A stretch of 8,184 nucleotides of DNA from Opitutales bacterium (lineage in GTDB: Bacteria > Verrucomicrobiota > Verrucomicrobiia > Opitutales > T3Sed10-336). The position numbers were made by a program, and so were the translations under genes. The notes beneath the pieces were generated by a model that saw only the letters and a list, made by a program, of their open reading frames with translations, was not told the origin of the DNA and searched no databases. Location of the stretch: assembly GCA_007132315.1 (NCBI GenBank), contig SLOW01000260.1:1-8184 (forward strand), given 5' to 3'. Positions 1 to 6,236 of the stretch are shown in pieces. The stretch's first letter is position 1; every line of letters begins with the position of its first letter.

Positions 1-187
1 AAGGAATCATTCCCTTAAATAAAAGCGCCCGCTCCGTCCGAACCACGACGTACTGGGTTTCAATCATTGAATGTAACAACCGAATCGATGACGCATTAAG
101 TTCCGGCGTAGGTGCAAGAGCATCATCGATACCTTCTGGTTCTAGAATCCTAAAACACTGAAAGTTGTTGTATTTTAGTCAAGTTTT
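1..187. other. Left-edge stretch, open on both strands, not assigned
   Basis: No recognisable gene. The plus strand is open from base 3 to a TGA at 159-161 (about 52 codons). The minus strand is open from about 178 off the left edge (about 59 codons, in the same frame as the upstream 540-residue gene but after two stops). Either could be the end of a neighbouring gene cut by the window. Neither shows a ribosome binding site or a motif I can name. Part of the double openness comes from an 8-base inverted repeat, ATCGATGA (84-91) and TCATCGAT (123-130), which encodes Ile-Asp-Asp on both strands. The stretch is also the 3' flank of the orphan gene, so the end of any mobile unit would lie here or further left. 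Confidence 0.25.
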
Positions 188-1810
188 TCATGCGGCTCTT
201 TGAGCGCTAAAATAGCGCTCCAATTCGTTTGCGAATGTATGATACGCTCGTCGGAGTTTTGATGGGTTTTTATCATCGGCAACTATCGACATCCCCGGTC
301 GAAGCACTCGGTTGTAGGTGCGCGAATAAAACAGCGCCGTTTTGAGCCCGCGTGATGTCAGTTGGTAGCGTTGAGTTCCCGCTTTGCGCTCGATTAAGCC
401 ATGGAGGCGCATTCGACGCAGATCGTAGGTCATCTTGCCGGGCGTGATTTCTTCGATGCTCTTGCCCAGGTACTGAGCAAGTAGCGGACGCAGTTCCTTG
501 TTGGTGAAACCGCGGGGTTGGAGACAGAACAGCATAACGGTGGCAAGCAGCGCTTGCACCCGTGCGTCGCCGAAGCGCAAAGCACTGGCGTTTTGCCCGT
601 CGACTTCGACACGCTGTTGCATTTTTTCGAACGCTTCGATTCCGACGTTGCAGTCGTGGCTGAGTTTTTCGACTTCCAATACCCTTCGATTGGCGGCGAA
701 ACCAATCTTGCGCAAGGCGGGAAGGTTTTTGATCAAGCGACCGACGTTGAAATCATACGTATCGTTGATCGTCGTCTCGGTCCGTAACGCACGCCCTTCT
801 TTGTGATACTGTTTGAGGTGCGTGTTCTTGTAATAGACGTGCAAGGAAGGAACAACCCCTTCGGTAATGATGCGCGTCCTGAATCGGCCGTCGGCGGCAG
901 TTTTTCTTCGCACCTTGCGCGCGAAGATCAGCTGCACCTGTTCGGGTCGGCCCAAATCGATGTTCTCGCGGATAACTTCTTCAAAGAAACGGCGCCCGTT
1001 AAGTCCGCGGTTCCAGACCTGGGTAAGAGAAAACTCGGCCTGGAGGATGGAAAGTTTGTAACGGTAGCCGGCCTTACGGTCCTTCGCGCAATAGGGATGC
1101 GGCAAGTTTCGAAGCCATTTGCGGAAGAACCGGTCGATTTTGGAGGCACTGAGGCCGTCGCAAATACGCCGGGCGGCGGCCAAGTCCTCGCAACTCAACA
1201 GCCCGTTGTCCAACGCTTCGAATCCAATCCCCCGCTTGCTCAGTTGGCACTTGAGGTACTCATGACCGTTGAGACAAAGCTTGGCCGGGTAGGGAAAATA
1301 CGAGCAGAACTTCAGGAAGAACGGTCCGAAGTCTTCGTCGAGGCAGTAGAAGTAATAGACATTCACCATCGCGGTGGTGTAATCGATCCAGGGAATCGTT
1401 CCTCCTTCGCCAAAGGATTTACGCACCGTGCGGGGGACCCGGTTCTTCTCCTGGGCGACCCCTACGAAAACGACCCCCTCCTTGCGATCGAACGAACGCA
1501 AGTGCTTCTTGAAAACATCGTCTTTGCGCTGCCCCTTCTTAAAACGAACCAACGGGATGTCGTTGTCTTTGATGAACTTTCGAATGGCGGCGATAAAGCC
1601 CGCGGTGATATGGACGGCCTGTTTGGTCGAGGCGAAGCGATGGCCGAGATGATAGCGGAAGTATGAGGCCACCCCCGCTTCGTTGGTGAGCTTGGGCACG
1701 TAGGCATTGAGGTAGAGCCGATCGATGCCTTCCAATTCGAAGAGGACGTGATTTTTCTGGAGTTCGGCAACGGAATACGGTATATTCATGATGGTGTCCG
1801 ACTTGGGCAT
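188..1810 (-). CDS. Uncharacterised 540-residue protein with C-terminal winged helix; possible selfish/mobile gene
   Basis: Function unknown. The sequence has the pattern of a family I recall as hypothetical proteins, often in several copies per genome, in planctomycetes, verrucomicrobia and other soil or aquatic bacteria; this is from memory, not a search. Landmarks: an N-terminal Gly-Ile-Asp-Arg-Leu segment (28-32); an aromatic-rich core at about 151-203 that includes YYFYCLDEDFG and LCLNGHEYL; a charged segment at about 328-358 containing HLKQYHKEG and ALRTETTIND; and a C-terminal winged-helix-like segment (about 435-490: FTNKELRPLL, then YDLRRMRLHGLIER and RYQLTSRG), suggesting DNA binding. 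There is no signal peptide or membrane segment, and no DDE, HUH or serine/tyrosine recombinase motif that I can see. The start is well supported: AAAAGGAG lies 6 bases before the ATG. A second in-frame Met is at residue 8. It is the only gene in its direction here, sits beside a truncated PEP-CTERM gene and has a structured leader. A mobile role is inference. Confidence 0.8.
   Translation of the reverse strand: MPKSDTIMNIPYSVAELQKNHVLFELEGIDRLYLNAYVPKLTNEAGVASYFRYHLGHRFASTKQAVHITAGFIAAIRKFIKDNDIPLVRFKKGQRKDDVFKKHLRSFDRKEGVVFVGVAQEKNRVPRTVRKSFGEGGTIPWIDYTTAMVNVYYFYCLDEDFGPFFLKFCSYFPYPAKLCLNGHEYLKCQLSKRGIGFEALDNGLLSCEDLAAARRICDGLSASKIDRFFRKWLRNLPHPYCAKDRKAGYRYKLSILQAEFSLTQVWNRGLNGRRFFEEVIRENIDLGRPEQVQLIFARKVRRKTAADGRFRTRIITEGVVPSLHVYYKNTHLKQYHKEGRALRTETTINDTYDFNVGRLIKNLPALRKIGFAANRRVLEVEKLSHDCNVGIEAFEKMQQRVEVDGQNASALRFGDARVQALLATVMLFCLQPRGFTNKELRPLLAQYLGKSIEEITPGKMTYDLRRMRLHGLIERKAGTQRYQLTSRGLKTALFYSRTYNRVLRPGMSIVADDKNPSKLRRAYHTFANELERYFSAQRAA
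202..220. repeat. Perfect 8-bp hairpin at the 3' end of the orphan gene
   Basis: GAGCGCTA (202-209), loop AAA, TAGCGCTC (213-220) form a perfect 8-bp stem with a 3-base loop. It lies inside the last codons of the 540-residue gene, ending 11 bases before its TGA. No T-run follows on the minus strand, so it is not a standard intrinsic terminator. It could be an mRNA-stabilising hairpin or a structural element of a mobile unit; it could also be chance within coding DNA. Confidence 0.5.
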
Positions 1811-1816
1811 TTGTTA

Positions 1817-1874
1817 CTCCTTTTACGGAGATACCGCCGCTTGTCGGCTAAAAAATCCGGCGGCCATGCCGCCG
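1817..1874 (-). promoter_or_regulatory. Structured leader: terminator-like hairpin, alternative pairing and RBS hairpin
   Basis: Read on the minus strand, CGGCGGC-ATG-GCCGCCG (1874 to 1858) is a perfect 7-bp GC stem, followed after two bases by six T (1855 to 1850). That is the shape of a Rho-independent terminator about 40 bases upstream of the start codon of the 540-residue gene. The 3' arm (CCGCCG) can instead pair with GCGGCGG just downstream (about 1832-1838), which would undo the terminator. Closer to the gene, CTCC (1830-1827) can pair with GGAG (1820-1817), the Shine-Dalgarno core. The pieces are seen in the sequence. Attenuation, or insulation from read-through as in some insertion sequences, is inference. 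No leader peptide or known riboswitch was recognised. Confidence 0.5.
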
Positions 1875-1980
1875 CGCCGCCCGGTCGGACACCACCCGGC
1901 CCCTCCGAAACGAAGATTATCTATCGTGCTCGATCCGCCCCCTGAACCGAACATCCCGCAAAGACTACATCTCGCATGGT

Positions 1981-1997
1981 CTGAGGCTACGCCTCGC
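1981..1997. repeat. Small hairpin between the orphan gene and the PEP-CTERM fragment
   Basis: GAGGC (1983-1987), loop TAC, GCCTC (1991-1995). It is a 5-bp stem in the GC-rich stretch between the two genes, close to where protein-like PEP-CTERM coding resumes. It may mark a junction between the orphan unit and the older sequence; this is a weak suggestion only. Confidence 0.3.
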
Positions 1998-2076
1998 TAG
2001 TATTCCGCGTCTATTCCATTCCTTTTCCGATACTACTCACGATGGCACACCTGTCACGGGTTCAATTGGGGGGAAT

Positions 2077-2565
2077 TTGACAGGGTCAGGCATTTCCTTT
2101 TCTCTTGATATCAACCCGAGACAGGTACAAAACCAACGAGTTTGGTTTGAGGCTGACAACGGGGATCGCGCGTTTGGATTGGAGATGCGGTGGAATGGCC
2201 CTCTGCGCTACTATGCGGACGATACGGTTACGCTGGACACTACTGAGTGGGAATTTGATGAAACAAACGTTTGGTACCAATTTTCCTTTGACAATGTCGA
2301 TATTGTTGCCGGCACTTGGGATTTCACCGTTTCCTTGTGGGACGATGGTACCGAGGACTTTATCGATTCCATATCAAGAACCGGGCTTGCCTTCGAAAAC
2401 TCTGTCTCCGATCTTGCGCAAATGGGCATAATGCATAATGCAGCCGGCACTAATCCTGGTACCAATATTGACAACTTTGCTATCATTCCAGAACCATCCA
2501 CCTTTGCCTTGCTATTCGGAATGAGCGCCTTCGGCTTCATCCTTTGGCGCCGTCGCAAGGCCTGA
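2077..2565 (+). CDS. PEP-CTERM sorting domain protein, N-terminally truncated
   Basis: C-terminal part of an exported protein. The last 26 residues (about 137-162) are a textbook PEP-CTERM signal: IPEPSTFALLF, a hydrophobic helix, then WRRRKA. In this family the tail directs recognition by an exosortase, with delivery to the cell surface or extracellular matrix. The rest is rich in Asp, Trp and aromatics and looks like a beta-sandwich, but I cannot name the domain. The frame stays open upstream to a TAA at 1849-1851, with no signal peptide and no good start. 2077 is a TTG without a ribosome binding site, and readable protein-like sequence (…GTPVTGSIGGN…) precedes it. The 5' part is therefore probably missing, perhaps replaced when the neighbouring minus-strand unit arrived. 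A terminator lies 28 bases after the stop. The bases between 1811 and 2076 contain no other gene. Confidence 0.7.
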   Translation: MTGSGISFSLDINPRQVQNQRVWFEADNGDRAFGLEMRWNGPLRYYADDTVTLDTTEWEFDETNVWYQFSFDNVDIVAGTWDFTVSLWDDGTEDFIDSISRTGLAFENSVSDLAQMGIMHNAAGTNPGTNIDNFAIIPEPSTFALLFGMSAFGFILWRRRKA

Positions 2566-2593
2566 TTTTTAACGTCAGGTTGAGTCCATCTTT

Positions 2594-2622
2594 AAAAAGG
2601 GGCGATTCGATCGCCCCTTTTT
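2594..2622 (+). terminator. Strong Rho-independent terminator after the PEP-CTERM gene
   Basis: GGGGCGAT (2599-2606), loop TCG, ATCGCCCC (2610-2617) is a perfect 8-bp stem, followed by five T. Five A on the 5' side extend the pairing to 13 bp and give it terminator shape on the minus strand as well. It lies 28 bases after the PEP-CTERM stop codon. Confidence 0.9.
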
Positions 2623-2958
2623 CTTCACTCACATTGATGAGAAATCGCTTTTCAGGCGGCGCGAGTTTCCGCTCGTTGTTGCCGATCTGAAGGAGCGTTT
2701 TCATGGAGGAAACGGTAGCGGAAGCGGACGGAACGATCAAACCCTGTCACATTCCTGCTTCAACGTGGGGTTAAAGCGGGGGCGAAACCCTGCGATTGAG
2801 TGTGAAACCGCGTGGCGAGCTTTTTCGGGGACATAGCGGGCAAGACGTAGAACAGGCCCGAGCAGGCAACAGGCCATTCCGCTATAGTCCGATGGCCCCT
2901 GCCAAGCAGCGCGCCCGCCAGCCCCAAGGATCGGCCCCGCCAAAGCAGACGAGGCGCT
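2623..2958. other. Gene-free stretch between the terminator and the enolase remnant
   Basis: No credible gene. Short frames are open on both strands but lack ribosome binding sites, family motifs or consistent protein character. An imperfect hairpin lies at 2757-2777: GCTTCAAC, loop GTGGG, GTTAAAGC, with one mismatch. The motif AAACCCTG occurs twice, about 46 bases apart (near 2739 and 2785). The stretch could be ordinary intergenic DNA, decayed coding sequence or a dispersed intergenic repeat; nothing in the window decides. Confidence 0.4.
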
Positions 2959-3297
2959 TCAAAGCGGCTCGCCGAGGGAATCAAATAACGGCATAAGGCA
3001 AAACGGTGCCCGATTGATGCTGCTCAAGTCCATGCGTCCGTTGCGAATGATCAGCCGTGTCCCCGGGAGGGATTCCGCATTCACTTGGAACAACTCCGGA
3101 TGGGACGCAGCGGGTGTTTGTCCAACCTGTGACGGCCACATGGACAGGCCGGCGAAATAATGATGGCCGTTGCGCTCGACACTGCGGTTGCCGAGAGTCG
3201 CCTGAACGGCCAGATCCTGCATGAGTGCAACCGGAGCAATGATAGCCAGATCCTCTCCACTCATCATCAGGAAAGCATCCCCTGCGCGTCGCCGGTG
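2959..3297 (-). pseudogene. C-terminal remnant of an enolase-superfamily (mandelate racemase-like) protein
   Basis: About 108 residues read as the end of an enolase-superfamily dehydratase/racemase. Features: AGDAFLMMSGEDL, then PVALMQDLAVQATLG, VERNGHHYFAGLS, a helical stretch with HPELF, and a closing strand pattern LIIRNGRMDLSSINRAPF. I recognise these as typical of C-terminal ends of such proteins in planctomycetes and verrucomicrobia, from memory. The full family is about 350-450 residues, so the capping domain and the metal-binding barrel strands are missing. The frame is closed upstream by TAA (3298-3300). An ATG at 3265-3267 could start a 102-residue product, but the recognisable sequence extends upstream of it and there is no ribosome binding site. 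It lies 28 bases downstream of the MetE-like gene on the same strand, suggesting a deletion that removed its 5' part. A small expressed protein cannot be excluded. Confidence 0.6.
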
Positions 3298-3325
3298 TTA
3301 TTGGCAAAAGACTTGTCCGGTGGAG

Positions 3326-4336
3326 TCAATAGCTGAGAAAGCGGTTGCGGCCTTGGACAAGTGCTTCGATTTTACGGTCGGCGATGGAGCGCTTGAGCAT
3401 CCAGAAACCACAGTCGGGATGCACCCAGCCGATTCTTCCGGGACCGGCTTTAGCTACGGCTTTTTCGATGCGGTAGGCGATTTCGTCCGGAGTTTCGATA
3501 TGGTTGACCTTAATGTCCACGACGCCGATCCCGAGTGTGATTTGTGGATTGATATCGGCGAGGACGTCGAGGTCGGAATCCGGCCGGTGCGCCAGTTCAA
3601 GAACCAGGTGGTCGGTGTGCAGACCGTTGAGGAATTCCAGCAAATTTTTCCATTCGCCTTTCTGGATGGTTTGGCCGCCGTAGTTGCCAAAGCAGAAGTG
3701 AACGGCTTTTTGCACCTTCACTTGATCCAGAATTCGATTGATGGCGGCTTGTGCGACCGGGGCCCCTTCGGGGCTGCCGGGGATGTTGGCTTCGTCGACC
3801 TGCACGCAGGCGCAGGGAAGCTCGGACACCTGCGCCGCCATGACGTCCGCGATGGCAAGGGCCAGGGCTTCGAAATCGCCGTAGTGATTGTCGAGGAGCG
3901 TGCGGGCCAGCATGTAGGGGCTGGTGAGGGTGAATTTGAATTCTCCGCCGGCAACCGATGCGGAGCGCGCACAGTCTTCGTAGAGATCGAGCACGCCTTC
4001 GCTAATGGCTTCGCGGACGATGCCGGCCGGCTTGCGGCGGAAACTCATCTCTTCTTTGGCGCGGAAGGCTTTGGCGTCGGACAAGCCCACCTCGGTGGAG
4101 ATCCCACCCATACGCGAAATGAAGTATTCGATCATGCCATTGGTGTCCGGATGGTTCACGTCGAAGCGGTAGAGTTCGCCATCGGTAGGCAGGTCAATGC
4201 CCGCCCGGCGCTGGGAGTTGATCACCACCGAGGTGGCGTCGAGGACCGCCTGCTCGCTGGGCAGGGCCGCGAGCCAGTCGATCGGTGAATAGGAGCCCAC
4301 CGTGGTGGTTTGGATCTCAGGCTTATTATTGTTCAT
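3326..4336 (-). CDS. MetE-like methyltransferase (cobalamin-independent methionine synthase C-terminal-domain family)
   Basis: A 336-residue, single-domain member of the MetE/UROD-like barrel superfamily. It carries the catalytic zinc barrel of cobalamin-independent methionine synthase but not the N-terminal half (full MetE is about 750 residues). Seen: TTTVGSYSP near the start (10-18); GIDLPTDGEL (46-55); FTLTSPYML (135-143); QVDEANI (179-185); and the four expected zinc ligands, His213 and Cys215 in HFCFGNYG, Glu247 in VLELAHRPD, and Cys309 in HPDCGF. It is therefore likely an active zinc-thiolate alkyltransferase in the cytoplasm. The family includes methionine synthases using other methyl donors and epoxyalkane:coenzyme M transferase, so substrate and thiol acceptor are open. 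It is divergent from the AraC gene, with 108 bases between the chosen starts, so that regulator probably controls it. The enolase remnant follows on the same strand. Start: ATG at 4334-4336, with only a weak purine stretch (AAAAAG) upstream. Confidence 0.85.
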   Translation of the reverse strand: MNNNKPEIQTTTVGSYSPIDWLAALPSEQAVLDATSVVINSQRRAGIDLPTDGELYRFDVNHPDTNGMIEYFISRMGGISTEVGLSDAKAFRAKEEMSFRRKPAGIVREAISEGVLDLYEDCARSASVAGGEFKFTLTSPYMLARTLLDNHYGDFEALALAIADVMAAQVSELPCACVQVDEANIPGSPEGAPVAQAAINRILDQVKVQKAVHFCFGNYGGQTIQKGEWKNLLEFLNGLHTDHLVLELAHRPDSDLDVLADINPQITLGIGVVDIKVNHIETPDEIAYRIEKAVAKAGPGRIGWVHPDCGFWMLKRSIADRKIEALVQGRNRFLSY

Positions 4337-4417
4337 TTAACTTTTTCAGCGTTGATAAAACAGCCTGAATTCTGGAAATCCGCCTTTCGAATGGCGATAA
4401 CAAAAGATTTGCTGATC

Positions 4418-4442
4418 GGGCAATTTCATTGCACGATTGCCC
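4418..4442. promoter_or_regulatory. Inverted repeat in the divergent MetE-like/AraC intergenic region
   Basis: GGGCAAT (4418-4424) and ATTGCCC (4436-4442) form a perfect 7-bp inverted repeat ending two bases before the ATG chosen for the AraC gene. An overlapping alternative, GCAAT-TTC-ATTGC (4420-4432), shares the left arm. This could be an operator for the divergent gene pair or an RNA hairpin limiting translation of the regulator. If the regulator instead starts at 4391, the repeat is inside its coding sequence. No clear -35/-10 pair was found on either strand. Confidence 0.35.
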
Positions 4443-4444
4443 AC

Positions 4445-5326
4445 ATGGCCGACGTTAAGGCATCCCTTCAACTGCGTGACCGTCCGGTCAAACCGGTTTT
4501 CAGCGATTATGGGCTTGCGGTGATAGAGAGCCACCACAGCCCGTGTTTTGCGATGGGCTGGCATTGTGACGCCCAAGCAAAAATCCTAATCGCGCTTAGC
4601 GGTTCGGGAATTTTGGATTTCAAGGACCAATCACTGCCTTTATCTTCCCCCTCCCTGGCAACCGTACCCGCCGGAGTTTGCCACCGCATCGTGGATGCTG
4701 CCGGGATGCCGCTCAGCCTTTATCTTGTGTGCTTCGACGAAAAAGGATTTCCCGGCGCAGCCCTGAAGACAAAGGTTATGGGGGAGGTTCGGCTGATTCA
4801 CGACCGTTTGTTTATCGATCAGGAAACGGCCTGGCTTCGGCAGATGCTCTACGAAGGCCGAAGCCATTCGACGGAAGGCGCCGCTTTGCAAGCCAGCCTG
4901 GCTGCCCAATTGCTGGTCGCCATGGCCCGGTTCATGCATGCCCCGGCAAGCGGTAAAGCACCTGCGGTCGTGCGCGTGCGTAGCTACATCGCCGAACTCG
5001 GTAATCGGTTCTGGCAACGGGAATCCATGAACGATGTAGCTGCCAGGCTGAGAATGAGCCGCCGACAATTCTCCAGTCTGTTTCGTGCTGAAACTGGCTC
5101 CAGCTGGCTTGAGTATGTTCATGCCAGGCGCATCATGCACGCCGCCCGCCTGCTGCGTGAGGACGATATTCCGACCAAATCCATCGCCTTCGAATGCGGC
5201 TATGACGACCTTGGCCATTTTTACCGTCGCTTTTCCCGCCACTATGGTACCACACCGGGAAAGTTTCGGCGGCAATCCGCTGACTTTAGCAAAACCTGTG
5301 TTGAGGGTAAAGCGGCGGTCGAGTGA
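4445..5326 (+). CDS. AraC-family transcriptional regulator with cupin-like sensor domain
   Basis: 293 residues from the chosen start. Residues about 18-105 form a cupin-like AraC ligand-binding domain: DYGLAVIESHHSP, KILIALSGSG, then a VPAGVCHRI strand-turn typical of the second cupin motif. Residues about 177-277 are the double helix-turn-helix: first MNDVAARLRMSRRQFSSLF, second IPTKSIAFECGYDDLGHFYR, closing with TTPGKFRR. Likely a sensor of a sugar or metabolite that controls the divergent MetE-like gene and perhaps the isomerase/oxidoreductase pair. Start choice: the frame is open from ATG 4310 (which would overlap the MetE-like gene) and has another ATG at 4391. ATG 4445 places the cupin domain about 18 residues from the N-terminus, as in relatives, but no candidate has a good ribosome binding site. 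The 3' end is convergent with the isomerase gene, with 9 bases between stops. Confidence 0.85.
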   Translation: MADVKASLQLRDRPVKPVFSDYGLAVIESHHSPCFAMGWHCDAQAKILIALSGSGILDFKDQSLPLSSPSLATVPAGVCHRIVDAAGMPLSLYLVCFDEKGFPGAALKTKVMGEVRLIHDRLFIDQETAWLRQMLYEGRSHSTEGAALQASLAAQLLVAMARFMHAPASGKAPAVVRVRSYIAELGNRFWQRESMNDVAARLRMSRRQFSSLFRAETGSSWLEYVHARRIMHAARLLREDDIPTKSIAFECGYDDLGHFYRRFSRHYGTTPGKFRRQSADFSKTCVEGKAAVE

Positions 5327-5327
5327 C

Positions 5328-5356
5328 GGCCCGGGTCAGACCCGGCTTTTCCGGGC
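5328..5356. terminator. Putative terminator between convergent AraC and isomerase genes
   Basis: Two bases after the AraC stop, CCGGGT-CAG-ACCCGG (5331-5345) is a perfect 6-bp stem followed by CTTTT. A competing outer pairing, GGCCCG (5328-5333) with CGGGCC (5351-5356), encloses it. The hairpin overlaps the stop codon of the convergent isomerase gene. The T-run is short, so termination is plausible but not certain. Confidence 0.45.
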
Positions 5357-6226
5357 CTGGTCGATGATCGCCTCCAGCCGGCGGCCATAGTCGACGTATT
5401 GCCGGATACGGGCCTCCTCTTCGCCCACCTCGCCCGGCGAAGGCTTCGACAGGTGCGGTTCAATACTGACCACGCCATCGAAGCCGGTAGCCACCAGGTC
5501 AGTGATGATTCGTTGCACCTGAGCATCACCTTCGCCGGGAAATTGATAGACCTTGTCGCTGCCCGCACCTGATGGATCCTCCTGCCACTGTGGATCTTTG
5601 ATGTGGACAGCGGCAATGTGCCCGCGTACCTTGCGGTAAAACTCCCACGGACATTGCCGGCAACCAGGATCACCGGAAGCGACATCCGGCGATATGACCG
5701 GGTTGCCGGTGTCGAAAACAAGCTTCAATCCAGGCAGGGACTGAATGATCTCCAGGGTATGTCGCCATCCCATGCCTCCGTAGTTGTTGCAGTTTTCGTG
5801 CAAAGCAACAATGCCTTCGGCGGCGAAAAACGAGAGGATCTTCCGCAGCCGCTCCAGCCGCTCCTCAACCCGCTGTTGTGGGGCAAACCAGTCTTTACCC
5901 AGCGGGGCATAGCTCATCACCCGCACAGCAGGTATGCGCAGGATTTTCATGCGCGGCAGCAGGGCATCCATTTCCGCCAGATCCTTGTCTATCGGTTCAT
6001 CAATGCCACGGCTCCAGTTGGCGATGCAGGACCCGGCACAGGCTACCGAGAGCTTGTTGACCGCTAGCAACTCTGCCAACCGGTGAACCTGGTCCATCGG
6101 CAACTGATACAGGTGCACGCCGTTCACCTTGCGCAGATCAAGATAGCTCCAACCCAGACGACGGGTGGCATCCACCTGCTGCTCCATCGAGACTCCCGCC
6201 TCGTCACTAAAACCGGATAATTTCAT
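5336..6226 (-). CDS. Sugar phosphate isomerase/epimerase (AP endonuclease 2-like TIM barrel)
   Basis: An intact 296-residue xylose-isomerase-like TIM barrel. The four likely metal ligands are visible in order: Glu144 in ALHENCNNYG, Asp172 in LVFDTGNP, His208 in AAVHIKD, and Glu256 in VSIEPHLS. The N-terminal strand MKLSGFSDEAG and the segment FPGEGDAQVQRIITDL (229-244) also fit the family. Members catalyse isomerisation or epimerisation of keto/aldo sugars or inositol derivatives, usually with a divalent metal; the substrate here cannot be read from sequence. There is no signal peptide, so it is cytoplasmic. The ATG at 6224-6226 has AGGA 8 bases upstream. The gene begins 10 bases after the stop of the Gfo/Idh/MocA gene on the same strand, the classic two-gene arrangement for oxidation plus isomerisation of an unusual sugar or polyol. 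Length is normal for the family. Confidence 0.88.
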   Translation of the reverse strand: MKLSGFSDEAGVSMEQQVDATRRLGWSYLDLRKVNGVHLYQLPMDQVHRLAELLAVNKLSVACAGSCIANWSRGIDEPIDKDLAEMDALLPRMKILRIPAVRVMSYAPLGKDWFAPQQRVEERLERLRKILSFFAAEGIVALHENCNNYGGMGWRHTLEIIQSLPGLKLVFDTGNPVISPDVASGDPGCRQCPWEFYRKVRGHIAAVHIKDPQWQEDPSGAGSDKVYQFPGEGDAQVQRIITDLVATGFDGVVSIEPHLSKPSPGEVGEEEARIRQYVDYGRRLEAIIDQARKSRV

Positions 6227-6236
6227 GCGTGTCCTG

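Noticed and set aside
803..1666. Long plus-strand open frame opposite the 540-residue gene
   Set aside because: It mirrors the codon pattern of the minus-strand gene, has no ribosome binding site and no recognisable motif, and lies entirely inside a better-supported gene.
2041..2760. Similarity between GGAATTTGACAGGGT (near 2072) and the reverse complement of the 2740-2755 stretch, as a possible repeat pair
   Set aside because: Only about 15 bases match well and the first copy lies in plausible PEP-CTERM coding sequence, so it is not enough to call a repeat element.
3221..4288. Long plus-strand open frame (about 355 codons) opposite the MetE-like gene
   Set aside because: The opposite strand has all four zinc ligands and family motifs. 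The plus frame is an antisense artefact of GC-rich third positions.
4310..4444. Upstream starts for the AraC gene at 4310 or 4391
   Set aside because: 4310 overlaps the divergent MetE-like gene. 4391 adds sequence with no domain character. Neither has a ribosome binding site, though 4391 cannot be fully excluded.
4640..5275. Minus-strand open frame opposite the AraC gene
   Set aside because: It is a shadow of a clear double helix-turn-helix protein on the plus strand, with no start signal or motif.
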